From positions 1-8,501 of the forward strand of contig CAMUFS010000116.1 in the NCBI GenBank assembly GCA_947088195.1: 8,501 nucleotides of DNA. Reading direction: 5' to 3'. The notes below the pieces were generated by a model. It searched no databases and had not been told where the DNA came from. It worked only from the letters and a program-made list of their open reading frames with translations. Positions 1 to 7,255 of this stretch are shown one piece after another. A program made the position numbers and the translations under genes. Each line of letters begins with the position of its first letter. Positions within the stretch are counted from its first letter, which is position 1. The stretch comes from an uncultured Clostridia bacterium. Lineage in GTDB: Bacteria > Bacillota > Clostridia > Lachnospirales > Lachnospiraceae.

Positions 1-347
1 AGCTCATCATTGCCCTCCACCGCTATCTGTGCACTTAAGTCCCCATCTGCAATCTGGCGGGTTCCCTTGATAATCACTTTAATATAACGAACCACATTAT
101 TCATAAGCAGCATAAAAGACACCAAAAAGGTGGCAATCCCTGTCACAACCAAAAGAATTACCTGAAATGTCTCATTCTTGCTTTCTCTAATATACGGACC
201 TCCCCCTAATTCCTCTTGTCCAAGAATCCTAAGTACAAAGGGCATATTCATTCCCATCAACACCAAAACAGCAAAAGTAATAATACAGCTTAACACTCCA
301 TAGGCAAGAATCCTTTTGTGAATACTGTCTATATACCTATTTTTCAA
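1..347 (-). CDS. VanS-like sensor histidine kinase, N-terminal part only (cut by window edge)
   Basis: This is the membrane sensor partner of the adjacent response regulator. Reading leftward from a TTG codon at 345-347, 115 complete codons are visible. There is a short basic cytoplasmic start, a first membrane segment at about residues 13-32, an extracytoplasmic loop of only about 28 residues, a second membrane segment at about 61-83, and then a HAMP linker ending in the typical IADGDLSAQI pattern. The dimerisation/His-box and ATPase domains lie outside the window, so kinase activity is inferred from context and the HAMP. The start overlaps the end of the response regulator by 11 bases, which suggests translational coupling. 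A GGGGAG stretch lies about 12-15 bases upstream of the TTG. TTG is preferred because it keeps the N-terminal basic residues ahead of the first membrane helix; the next possible starts (GTG at codon 18, ATG at 31) would cut into that helix. The short sensor loop suggests sensing within or near the membrane. The ligand is unknown. Confidence 0.85.
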   Translation of the reverse strand, partial: MKNRYIDSIHKRILAYGVLSCIITFAVLVLMGMNMPFVLRILGQEELGGGPYIRESKNETFQVILLVVTGIATFLVSFMLLMNNVVRYIKVIIKGTRQIADGDLSAQIAVEGNDE

Positions 348-1038
348 TTTTATATCCCACTCCCCAGACTGTGGTAATTATCTTATTGGTTCTGGTGTCC
401 TCCTTCATCTTGCCACGCAGCCTTCTGATATGCACCATCACTGTATTGTTCGCCTCATATACTTTCTCATTCCACACCTTCTCAAAAATATCATCGGTGC
501 TGAAAACCTTCCCCGGATTCGAGGCGAGCAGGTATAGAATATCAAACTCAATCGGTGTCAGCTTAATCTCCTCGCCGTAAACCACAACTCTGTGATTCTC
601 TTTGTTGATCTCAAGCCCATGGATGGAGATCTCATTCTCTTCCTTCTCCACCTGATTATTAGGGTTAAGCTGTGTATAGCGGCGAAGCTGAGACTTCACT
701 CTCGCCGTGAGCTCTAAAGGATTAAATGGCTTGGTCACATAATCATCTGCACCTGTGCTAAGTCCCATAATCTTATCCAGATCTGTGGACTTCGCACTCA
801 GCATGATAATAGGAATGTTATTAAACTCTCGAATCTTTCTGCACATCTCAAGCCCATCCATGCCCGGCATCATAATATCCAGAAGTGCAAGATCCACTGG
901 CACTGCCTTTAATATCTCAAGCCCTTCCTCCGCGGAATATGCCTTATGAACCTTATAACCATCACTGACAAGATACAGCTCCACAAGCTCTGCGATCTCC
1001 TTCTCATCATCCACAACCAAAATATTCGTCTCTGCCAT
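337..1038 (-). CDS. OmpR/PhoB-family response regulator, VanR-like
   Basis: This is a 233-residue DNA-binding response regulator. The N-terminal receiver domain (about 1-120) has the acidic pair D10/D11, phosphoacceptor D54 in LLDIMMPG, S81 at the switch Ser/Thr position and K103 in TKPF. The C-terminal winged helix (about 135-232) ends in TVWGVGYKIEK, a tail I recall as shared with VanR of vancomycin-resistance clusters. ELYL, GADDY and ARVKSQLRRY also resemble VanR. The longest open frame starts at a TTG (1050), but that codon lies beside the GGAGGT ribosome binding site and an ATG at 1036-1038 follows it by 4 bases, so the ATG is taken as the start. The gene overlaps the kinase start by 11 bases. 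No van ligase, dehydrogenase or dipeptidase gene is in the window, so vancomycin resistance should not be inferred; VanR-like regulators are common in Clostridia with other roles. Targets are unknown. Confidence 0.95.
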   Translation of the reverse strand: MAETNILVVDDEKEIAELVELYLVSDGYKVHKAYSAEEGLEILKAVPVDLALLDIMMPGMDGLEMCRKIREFNNIPIIMLSAKSTDLDKIMGLSTGADDYVTKPFNPLELTARVKSQLRRYTQLNPNNQVEKEENEISIHGLEINKENHRVVVYGEEIKLTPIEFDILYLLASNPGKVFSTDDIFEKVWNEKVYEANNTVMVHIRRLRGKMKEDTRTNKIITTVWGVGYKIEK

Positions 1039-1042
1039 AGCT

Positions 1043-1048
1043 ACCTCC
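1043..1048 (-). promoter_or_regulatory. Ribosome binding site fixing the response regulator start
   Basis: GGAGGT on the minus strand lies 4 bases before the ATG at 1036-1038. It overlaps the first codons of the longer TTG-initiated frame, which argues against the upstream start. Confidence 0.8.
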
Positions 1049-1114
1049 AATGCTTCTCCATTATGTAAGTATTGTATTTGCCTGTACTATTATTAAGTAT
1101 CTCCATATATCTGT

Positions 1115-1143
1115 ATTTTATCATATGTAAAGAAACAAGTCAT
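1115..1143 (-). promoter_or_regulatory. Candidate sigma-A-type promoter for the two-component system
   Basis: On the minus strand ATGACT (1138-1143, 4 of 6 matches to TTGACA) is separated by 17 bases from TAAAAT (1115-1120, 5 of 6 matches to TATAAT). It lies in the 119-base AT-rich gap between the ppk1 stop and the response regulator start and would give a leader of about 70 bases. AT-rich DNA gives chance matches, so this is moderate evidence only. No strong hairpin with a T-tract was found in this gap, so transcription from ppk1 may also continue through. Confidence 0.45.
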
Positions 1144-1157
1144 TATTATTTTCCATT

Positions 1158-3278
1158 CTATTCACTCTCCATAGGATGAAATACTCTGCTCTGTATCTCT
1201 TTGTTGGTTCCCTTGGCGGCTTCTATCGCTTCCTTGCAGAATTGTTCTTGTGAATTTACAGCGGCTTTCCCTCTTCGATCCACCTTCTCATAGATGCCAT
1301 CCTTTCCAAGTATATGCGCCTTCATCGTGTCAGCAAGCTGCACCTCCAGTACATGACGCACCTTCTTTTTCAGCCTCTCGTCCTCCACGGGAAATAGTAT
1401 CTCTACGCGGCGGTCCAGATTTCTTGGCATCCAGTCTGCACTGCCCATATAGATCTCTTCTCTGCCGTTATTGGCAAAACAGAAAATTCTGGCGTGCTCC
1501 AGAAAATTTCCGACAATGGAACGAACCGATATATTCTCACTCACTCCCGGTATTCCTGTTTTCAGGCAGCAGATCCCGCGCACAATAAGCTCTGTCTTTA
1601 CCCCTGCCTGTGAGCTTTCATAGAGCTTTTCTATAATCTCCATATCACAGAGAGAATTCATCTTTGCTATAATATAGGCGGGTTTTCCCTCTTTCGCATT
1701 TTGCGTTTCCCGCTCAATCAATCGGATAAATTTGTCCCTCAACCACAACGGAGCAAGCTGCAGCTTATTCCATGTGGCCGGCTCTGAGTAGCCGGACAGC
1801 ATATTAAAGACGGCTGTTGCATCCTCTCCAATTAGAGGATTGCAGGTTAGAAGCCCCAGATCCGTATAAAGCTTTGCTGTGGCGTCATTGTAATTTCCGG
1901 TTCCCAGATGGACATAGCGCCGGATTCCGTCCTCCTCCTTGCGCACCACTAATGTGATCTTACTGTGTGTCTTTAACCCCACCAAGCCATAGATAACATG
2001 ACAGCCTGCCTTCTCAAGCTTCTTTGCCCAGATAATATTATTATCCTCATCAAAACGTGCTTTTAGCTCCACCAGAACAGATACCTGTTTCCCATTTTCC
2101 GCTGCCTCTGCTAACGAAGCGATAATGGGAGAATTTCCACTGACGCGGTACAGCGTCTGCTTGATGGCGAGAACATCTGGATCCTTTGCCGCCTGCCGCA
2201 CAAAAGATACCACTGGATCAAAGGTCTGATAAGGATGATGCAACAGTATATCCTCTCTGCGAATCGATGTGAAAATATCCTCCTCTGGATTTATCTCCCT
2301 CACAGGCTGAGGAATATACTTGGAAATTTTTAGATGCTCATAACCCGGAAGTCCATACATTTTCATTAAAAAGGTTAGATCCAGAGGACCGTTGATGCGA
2401 TAGATATCCTCTTCCTTCATATTCAACTCTTTTTTCAATATTTTTAGAAGGCGCTTATCCATATTTTCTTCGACCTCAAGTCGAATCGCCTCTCCCCACT
2501 GACGCTTTTTCAACTGCTTTTCAATTTCTTTTAACAGATCCTCCGCGCCATCCTCGTCAATCGTCAAATCTGCATTCCTCATCACGCGATAGGGATGGCA
2601 GCAAATTACCTCATAATTAGAAAATAATTTCTGGATATTGCGCTCAATTATTTCTTCCAGCAAAATAACCGTAGTTTTTCCCTTGTCCTCCTCTGGCATC
2701 ACCACAATTCTTGGCAGCACAGACGGAACCTGAACCGTGGCAAATTCCAGCTCATTCTGCTTTTTTTTCAACAAAAGCGCGGCAAGGTTTAACGATTTAT
2801 TGCGAATTAAGGGAAATGGCCTAGAAGAATCCACTGCCATGGGTGTCAGCACTGGATAGATCTGATCCAGAAAGAAGCGATCCAGATAAGCCGCCTGTTT
2901 TTCACTTAGCTCCTCATGTGCACTGACTAATTTCAGCTTTTCTTTCTTTAGAAGAGGTATGATGGATCGATTATACGTTGTGTACTGCTGTGCCACAAGC
3001 TGATGCGTCTTAGTGTTAATCTGTGCAAGCTGCTCCTTTGGCTTTAATCCAGCAATATCTGCCTTGCCATAGCCCGCATTGACCATATCCTTTAAGGATG
3101 CCACACGCACCATAAAAAATTCATCCAGATTGGATGCTGTTATACTTAAAAATTTCAACCGCTCCATCAGCGGTATATGTTTATCCCTCGCCTCACTCAA
3201 GATCCTGTAATTAAAATCCAGCCAGCTCATCTCCCGATTTACATAATATTCCGGGCTTTTTAAATCAATTTCTGCCAT
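1158..3278 (-). CDS. ppk1: Polyphosphate kinase 1
   Basis: PPK1 reversibly transfers the gamma phosphate of ATP onto a growing polyphosphate chain through a phosphohistidine intermediate. The 706-residue product matches the usual size of the family. The N-terminal domain opens with YYVNREMSWLDFNYRILSEA and contains the ASNLDEFFMVR motif (residues 48-58). The two catalytic phospholipase D-like domains follow: H438 in LKTHSK matches the phosphorylated histidine (H435 in E. coli) and H595 in EHARIF matches the second essential histidine (H592 in E. coli). The VLVELKARFDE (401-411), HLGTGNYN (457-464) and MGSADWMPRNLDRRVE signatures are intact, so the enzyme should be active. The ATG at 3276-3278 is preceded by AAGGGGGAAG at suitable spacing. 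It is the last gene of the pheA-ppx-ppk1 cluster, 28 bases after ppx. Pairing with a Ppx-type gene supports a role in polyphosphate turnover. Confidence 0.97.
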   Translation of the reverse strand: MAEIDLKSPEYYVNREMSWLDFNYRILSEARDKHIPLMERLKFLSITASNLDEFFMVRVASLKDMVNAGYGKADIAGLKPKEQLAQINTKTHQLVAQQYTTYNRSIIPLLKKEKLKLVSAHEELSEKQAAYLDRFFLDQIYPVLTPMAVDSSRPFPLIRNKSLNLAALLLKKKQNELEFATVQVPSVLPRIVVMPEEDKGKTTVILLEEIIERNIQKLFSNYEVICCHPYRVMRNADLTIDEDGAEDLLKEIEKQLKKRQWGEAIRLEVEENMDKRLLKILKKELNMKEEDIYRINGPLDLTFLMKMYGLPGYEHLKISKYIPQPVREINPEEDIFTSIRREDILLHHPYQTFDPVVSFVRQAAKDPDVLAIKQTLYRVSGNSPIIASLAEAAENGKQVSVLVELKARFDEDNNIIWAKKLEKAGCHVIYGLVGLKTHSKITLVVRKEEDGIRRYVHLGTGNYNDATAKLYTDLGLLTCNPLIGEDATAVFNMLSGYSEPATWNKLQLAPLWLRDKFIRLIERETQNAKEGKPAYIIAKMNSLCDMEIIEKLYESSQAGVKTELIVRGICCLKTGIPGVSENISVRSIVGNFLEHARIFCFANNGREEIYMGSADWMPRNLDRRVEILFPVEDERLKKKVRHVLEVQLADTMKAHILGKDGIYEKVDRRGKAAVNSQEQFCKEAIEAAKGTNKEIQSRVFHPMESE

Positions 3279-3306
3279 ATGTTCTTCCCCCTTAACACAC
3301 TTTGCT

Positions 3307-4845
3307 TTAATACTCTTTCTTTCTTTTTAATACCGGCCGAATCCCATACATCTCCTCAAAAAAGTCTGCCTTCTGCCGGAATAAAGCCTTCTCCAACGAA
3401 ATATCCTCCAGTGTATCTGCTGTGATAATCAGCTCATCCTCCTTAAGCGCCATCTTAAAATCATGAAATTTTTGTTTATGGCTGCGATCCATCGCGTTTG
3501 CAATTCTGAGAATCGCCGTAAGCTTTGCCACTGTCATATACATGTTGCTTGTCATGCTCTTGTCTGCCCTCGCAGAATAATCAAATTCTTGTGTATTATA
3601 ACGCACAATATTTGCCACTGTCTCTCTCTCCGAATGAGACAGCCCAATGATCTCTGTTGACATCACAATATGATACGAGGCATCAGAAGCCTGATTCATG
3701 CTGACATATTTTCCACAATCATGCAAAATTGCCGCAATCTGTAATAATATCCGGTCGCGTTTCCCAAGACCATGATATTTTTTCATAATATCAAAAATTC
3801 CCAGCGCACACTCCTCCAAAACTTTTGTGTGGCCAATATTTCCCATATATCGCTTTGCTATATTTCTGGATGCGATCACGATATCCTTGGAAAAATCATG
3901 GGCAAAGGACAATTTCACATGCTTTTCTGCATAAGAAGCCGCAATTCCATCGCACAAAGTAACTCCCGGTATCCAGATAAGACTGGTCGCCGTCGTCTCA
4001 ATCAGCCTTTTAAATACCATCATACACGGCAATATCAGGGATGCATTCTCCGCTGCCACTCCAAATTTGCTGGCGAGCTGTTCTGGTGTATTGCCTCGAA
4101 CTGTCTGATATAACTCCATAAATTGATCTCTATTAAGACAATCTTTCCCCGATTTTTGCTTCGCCACACCAGAAAAAATTGTGACATAATCTCCGACTGC
4201 TATTATATTCTCAATCTCTTTTTTCTGCAAAAAAAGCTTGCGGAACGTATCCAAATCATTGTCGATCAACTCTTCTATCAAAAGCTCCAAATGTGCACTG
4301 TCCATGCTTACACTGGGAAGCATCTCCCGGATTCGCAGAGAGCCAAGCCTAATATTCTGTGTGGAGATTAAGACATCCTTATCAAACAAAGAGAGCTGTA
4401 TACTTCCTGAGCCTACATCCACAATGGCCGTTGGCTTGCTGATAATCTGGTTAAATTCTGCCTCTCTGGATGCCACTGCCTTATAACACAAAAATCGCTG
4501 TTCTGAATTGCTCAATATTTTTACGTCAAATCCTGTTCTCACTCGAATACGATCCAAAAGAATCAGCGCATTCTTCGCCTCTCTCACTGCGCTGGTTGCC
4601 TTTGCCCTGTAATCTAAAACCTCATACCCTTTCATAATCTCACGGAACCGGCACAGTACCTCGCAAAGCTCCTCCGCCATCTCAAAGCTTATCTTTCCGT
4701 GTGTGTAGGTATCTCTTCCTAATTCCATCACATGGCGAATATCATCAATCTCTCGTATTCCATATTTTTGAGAGATCTCATAGATCTTCATCTGTATATC
4801 ATAAGAACCTACCTCTATCGCCGCAAATCGCCTAATTACAGACAT
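3307..4845 (-). CDS. Ppx/GppA-family phosphatase with C-terminal HD domain
   Basis: This is a 512-residue two-part protein. Residues about 6-300 are the ASKHA-fold Ppx/GppA phosphatase region, with a first phosphate loop at FAAIEVGSYDIQM (7-19), the ATSAVREAKN signature (83-92), a candidate catalytic glutamate E115 in SNSEQRF (matching E121 of E. coli PPX) and a second loop at DVGSGSIQL (143-151). Residues about 315-480 resemble an HD phosphohydrolase module, with H339, the H375-D376 pair in ILHDCGK, H392 and D453 as candidate metal ligands. Family members act as exopolyphosphatases and/or hydrolyse pppGpp, so next to ppk1 it probably degrades polyphosphate, though the exact substrate cannot be read from sequence. 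Both glycine loops deviate from the usual forms (D to E in the first, GGG to GSG in the second). The start is the ATG at 4843-4845, not the ATG at 4860 that would place the ribosome binding site inside the gene. Confidence 0.9.
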   Translation of the reverse strand: MSVIRRFAAIEVGSYDIQMKIYEISQKYGIREIDDIRHVMELGRDTYTHGKISFEMAEELCEVLCRFREIMKGYEVLDYRAKATSAVREAKNALILLDRIRVRTGFDVKILSNSEQRFLCYKAVASREAEFNQIISKPTAIVDVGSGSIQLSLFDKDVLISTQNIRLGSLRIREMLPSVSMDSAHLELLIEELIDNDLDTFRKLFLQKKEIENIIAVGDYVTIFSGVAKQKSGKDCLNRDQFMELYQTVRGNTPEQLASKFGVAAENASLILPCMMVFKRLIETTATSLIWIPGVTLCDGIAASYAEKHVKLSFAHDFSKDIVIASRNIAKRYMGNIGHTKVLEECALGIFDIMKKYHGLGKRDRILLQIAAILHDCGKYVSMNQASDASYHIVMSTEIIGLSHSERETVANIVRYNTQEFDYSARADKSMTSNMYMTVAKLTAILRIANAMDRSHKQKFHDFKMALKEDELIITADTLEDISLEKALFRQKADFFEEMYGIRPVLKRKKEY

Positions 4846-4850
4846 TACAT

Positions 4851-4857
4851 CCCCTCC
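4851..4857 (-). promoter_or_regulatory. Ribosome binding site fixing the ppx/HD start
   Basis: GGAGGGG on the minus strand lies 5 bases before the ATG at 4843-4845. It overlaps codons 2-3 of the alternative upstream ATG (4858-4860), so the shorter 512-residue form is preferred. Confidence 0.75.
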
Positions 4858-4871
4858 CATTCTGGCACAGA

Positions 4872-6002
4872 CTAATAATTACCCAAAATTCGGAAGGACT
4901 TTGCCTCCCCCTCAATTCCCAAAAGCGCGTTCTGCATATCGGGGTCACTCAGCCTGCCCTCCACATCAATAATAAAACGATATTCCCAGTTTCTTCCCTC
5001 AATCGGCCTCGATTCTATCTTTGTCATATTGAGATGATTGAAGATAAAATGAGAAATCATATTGTAGAGTGTCCCGCTGGTATGGGGCAGCTCAAAGCTT
5101 ATGCTTACCTTTTTTGCCTGAGTGGTATAGAGCTTTTCCCTGCTGATAATTAAAAATCGAGTGGTATTCTCCTTGTTGTGATGAATCCCCCGCTCAAGCA
5201 CCTTTAAGCCATATAGCTTTCCTGCCAGCTCACTGGCGATGGCAGCATGGCTTTTATCCCCTGCCTCTAATACCTTTCTTGCGCTCCCTGCTGTATTAAG
5301 CTCACTGATACTCTGCCACTCTCTGTGCTGCTCCAAAAACCTTGAGCACTGCATCAGCCCCTGTGGATGAGAATGAACCGTTGTGATGTCATCAAGCGTG
5401 GCATCTTTAAGCCCCAACAGCGCATGCTCCACCTTTACAAAGCTTTCAGCCACGATACAGTTTTCAAACTCAAGCAATAAATCATAGACATCATACACAC
5501 TTCCCGCTGAAGAATTTTCTATTGGAAGCACTGCATAATCTGCCATTCCATCGCGTATCGCCTCCATCGCATCCCGAAATGTTTTTACATGGAAATTCTT
5601 TGTTTTATCACCAAAATATTGCAGCATTGCCTGATGGCTGTAAGCTCCCTCCACACCCTGATAGACCACCACAATATCATCCCGCTTAAGCTCTTTCACC
5701 TCATGAAAGCCAAAGCCAGAAGAAAGCCCATGCTCCGCGAGCATCTTGTACTGCATCTTGCGGCTCATCGCTATTAGCTGTGTAAACAATTCTCCGACAC
5801 ATTGCCTGTTAAATTCTGAGTCCGCAAGCGCCATCACCTTTTCTAGCTTCTCCGCCTCCCTCTTCGGATCGAGAACGCGCTTTCCGGTATCTATCTTAAA
5901 TTCTGCCACCTCTTCACACAACGCCATACGCTCTTGAAAAAGCCTGACCAACTCACCGTCCACACGATCAATATCCTGCCTAATCTCTTGTAAATCCCTC
6001 AT
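4872..6002 (-). CDS. pheA: Bifunctional chorismate mutase / prephenate dehydratase (P-protein)
   Basis: This enzyme converts chorismate to prephenate and then to phenylpyruvate, the committed steps to phenylalanine in the cytoplasm. The 376-residue protein has three parts. The AroQ helical chorismate mutase (about 1-88) keeps the active-site set R8, R25, K36, D45, R48, E49 and Q84, aligned with R11, R28, K39, D48, R51, E52 and Q88 of E. coli. The prephenate dehydratase region (about 109-287) has YQGVEGAYSHQA, LPIENSSAGSV (159-169) and the TTRF motif (280-283). The C-terminal ACT domain (about 298-372) has SGTLYNM and ESRP (330-333), which in this family bind phenylalanine for feedback inhibition. 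Length and motifs are typical, with no damage. The ATG at 6000-6002 is preceded by AGGG four to five bases upstream. It heads the pheA-ppx-ppk1 cluster, and ppx begins 26 bases after its stop. Confidence 0.97.
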   Translation of the reverse strand: MRDLQEIRQDIDRVDGELVRLFQERMALCEEVAEFKIDTGKRVLDPKREAEKLEKVMALADSEFNRQCVGELFTQLIAMSRKMQYKMLAEHGLSSGFGFHEVKELKRDDIVVVYQGVEGAYSHQAMLQYFGDKTKNFHVKTFRDAMEAIRDGMADYAVLPIENSSAGSVYDVYDLLLEFENCIVAESFVKVEHALLGLKDATLDDITTVHSHPQGLMQCSRFLEQHREWQSISELNTAGSARKVLEAGDKSHAAIASELAGKLYGLKVLERGIHHNKENTTRFLIISREKLYTTQAKKVSISFELPHTSGTLYNMISHFIFNHLNMTKIESRPIEGRNWEYRFIIDVEGRLSDPDMQNALLGIEGEAKSFRILGNY

Positions 6003-6038
6003 ACTACCCTACCCTTCCTCATTGTCATATATTTCTTG

Positions 6039-6067
6039 ATTATACCACATTTGCTGTTGTTTTTCCA
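6039..6067 (-). promoter_or_regulatory. Extended -10 promoter for the pheA-ppx-ppk1 cluster
   Basis: On the minus strand a perfect TATAAT (6039-6044) is preceded by TGG, fitting the extended -10 TGn pattern. TGGAAA (6062-6067, 4 of 6 to TTGACA) lies 17 bases further upstream. Transcription would begin near 6032, leaving a leader of only about 30 bases before pheA. That is too short for a T-box or peptide attenuator, so phenylalanine control is more likely through the ACT domain or a DNA-binding repressor. Confidence 0.75.
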
Positions 6068-6083
6068 TTTCCTGATAAAAGTA

Positions 6084-6112
6084 TTGGAAATTTTTCTATT
6101 CCCTGTTATACT
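6084..6112 (+). promoter_or_regulatory. Extended -10 promoter for the DUF5050-like gene
   Basis: On the plus strand TTGGAA (6084-6089) is separated by 17 bases from TATACT (6107-6112), which is preceded by TGT in the extended -10 pattern. Transcription would begin near 6119, giving a leader of about 40 bases before the ATG at 6159. Its -35 lies back to back with the -35 of the pheA promoter. Confidence 0.75.
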
Positions 6113-6148
6113 TATCTATAGAACCATATATATTTTATTTTTTATTTT

Positions 6149-6153
6149 GGAGG
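6149..6153 (+). promoter_or_regulatory. Ribosome binding site fixing the DUF5050-like gene start
   Basis: GGAGG lies 5 bases before the ATG at 6159-6161. The longer frame, opening at 6036, would start upstream of the predicted promoter and add an implausible run of hydrophobic residues translated from promoter DNA. Confidence 0.85.
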
Positions 6154-6158
6154 CATTT

Positions 6159-7181
6159 ATGAAAAATCAACAAAAGGTTATTATTATCATTATTGCCATA
6201 GTATTTGTTGCTTTTTTCCTCGTCTTTTGGCAGATGATTGATTTCACTCCTGAAAATGATATCACTGCCACCGGAAATTCTGCAGGAAATCTCTATAATG
6301 GCGGCTATTTCTGTGAAAATGGCTCAGATATTTACTTCTCATGGCCCGCGGATGACTATAATGTATTCTGCATGAAGCCAAATGGTGCATTGAAAAAAAT
6401 GGGAATATCGGATGCATTTTCTATTAATATCTACAACAATTATCTCTATTATGGGCGAAATGGTGCCAAGGGAAATATCCGTTCTTTTCTAGATCGGCGC
6501 CCCTATGGCATATACCGCGTCTCTTTGTCAAATGGCAGCAGCAAGGTCCTTAACAGCGCTCTTTCTGAATATGTCTGCCTGAGTGGAAGTAATCTATACT
6601 TTCAAGAATATACAGACACCAGCCTGTATTTTTCCAGAGTAAATATCAAAAATTCCAAAGATTTTGAGAGAATATCCTCTGTTGGATATCCCATCTCCTG
6701 TGCCGACAATGGTTATCTATATTATGCCGAGTTAGAGGGCAATCACAATATCTACCGCTATGACACTAGAACTGGTGTCTCCTCCGTATTTTATGAGGGA
6801 AATTGCTATCAACCGATCTTTGACAATGGCTTTTTATATTTTATCGATCTTGCGGACGGCTATGCGCTAAAGCGCTACAATACCTCAACGGAAGAGCTGA
6901 CTGTAATAGACAACGATCGCTGTGTAAATTATAACTTATCCGGCTCCGTCGTTTTCTACCAAATTGAAAATCCAGACACAAAGCATTATGCCATGTATCG
7001 GAACAATACCGCTGGGACAGAAAAACAGATGGTTGTTGACACAAGCTGCTGCAATATTAATATCGCGGGAGACTATGCCTATTTTCAGTATCTTGGAAAC
7101 AGCAACAGTTTTTACAGAGTAAGCTTGACAGGATCTATTGAGCCAGAGGAATTTAAACCAGACATTTTTAATGCAAAATAA
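6159..7181 (+). CDS. Membrane-anchored DUF5050-like beta-propeller protein of unknown function
   Basis: The 340-residue product begins with a short basic segment and a single strongly hydrophobic stretch (about residues 7-24), ending near W24. No lipobox cysteine is present, so it reads as a signal anchor with the rest of the protein outside the cell. From about residue 48 on there are about seven repeats of 30-50 residues. Each has an aromatic strand such as YLYYGR, NLYFQEY, YLYYAEL, FLYFIDL, VVFYQIE or YAYFQYL, followed by a strand of the IYRVS / IYRYD / LKRYN / MYRNN type and a small polar turn. This pattern is that of DUF5050 and related TolB-like propellers found in many Clostridia. No catalytic motif was found. 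Binding of a wall component or another surface protein is a guess. It is monocistronic, with its own promoter and a strong terminator immediately after the stop codon. Confidence 0.8.
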   Translation: MKNQQKVIIIIIAIVFVAFFLVFWQMIDFTPENDITATGNSAGNLYNGGYFCENGSDIYFSWPADDYNVFCMKPNGALKKMGISDAFSINIYNNYLYYGRNGAKGNIRSFLDRRPYGIYRVSLSNGSSKVLNSALSEYVCLSGSNLYFQEYTDTSLYFSRVNIKNSKDFERISSVGYPISCADNGYLYYAELEGNHNIYRYDTRTGVSSVFYEGNCYQPIFDNGFLYFIDLADGYALKRYNTSTEELTVIDNDRCVNYNLSGSVVFYQIENPDTKHYAMYRNNTAGTEKQMVVDTSCCNINIAGDYAYFQYLGNSNSFYRVSLTGSIEPEEFKPDIFNAK

Positions 7182-7233
7182 AAAAAGAGAACTAGATAGA
7201 AATAATATCCCATTTCTATCTAGTTCTCTTTTT
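7182..7233. terminator. Bidirectional intrinsic terminator
   Basis: A perfect 22-bp inverted repeat (7182-7203 and 7212-7233) surrounds an 8-base loop. The stem core is GAGAACTAGATAGAAAT and the outer pairs are A5/T5, so each strand has a T-run after the hairpin. It starts one base after the TAA of the DUF5050-like gene and lies 22 bases beyond the stop of the convergent small gene at 7256, so it can end transcription from both sides. Confidence 0.92.
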
Positions 7234-7255
7234 CTACCTTTATCACTCGCGTTCC

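Noticed and set aside
337..1038. Vancomycin resistance regulator.
   Set aside because: Similarity to VanR alone is not enough. No ligase, dehydrogenase or dipeptidase genes are present in the window.
1039..1157. An intrinsic terminator for ppk1.
   Set aside because: Only weak 4-5 bp complements were found, with no GC-rich stem followed by a T-run.
1250..1588. A 112-codon plus-strand open frame opposite ppk1.
   Set aside because: It lies wholly within the well-supported ppk1 gene, has no ribosome binding site worth noting and has no recognisable protein character.
3772..4113. A 113-codon plus-strand open frame opposite ppx/HD.
   Set aside because: It is antisense to conserved motifs of the ppx/HD gene and its translation is Cys/His/Ser-rich and unlike a protein.
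6003..6035. T-box, riboswitch or leader-peptide attenuator controlling pheA.
   Set aside because: The predicted leader is only about 30 bases and has no hairpin or phenylalanine-codon run.
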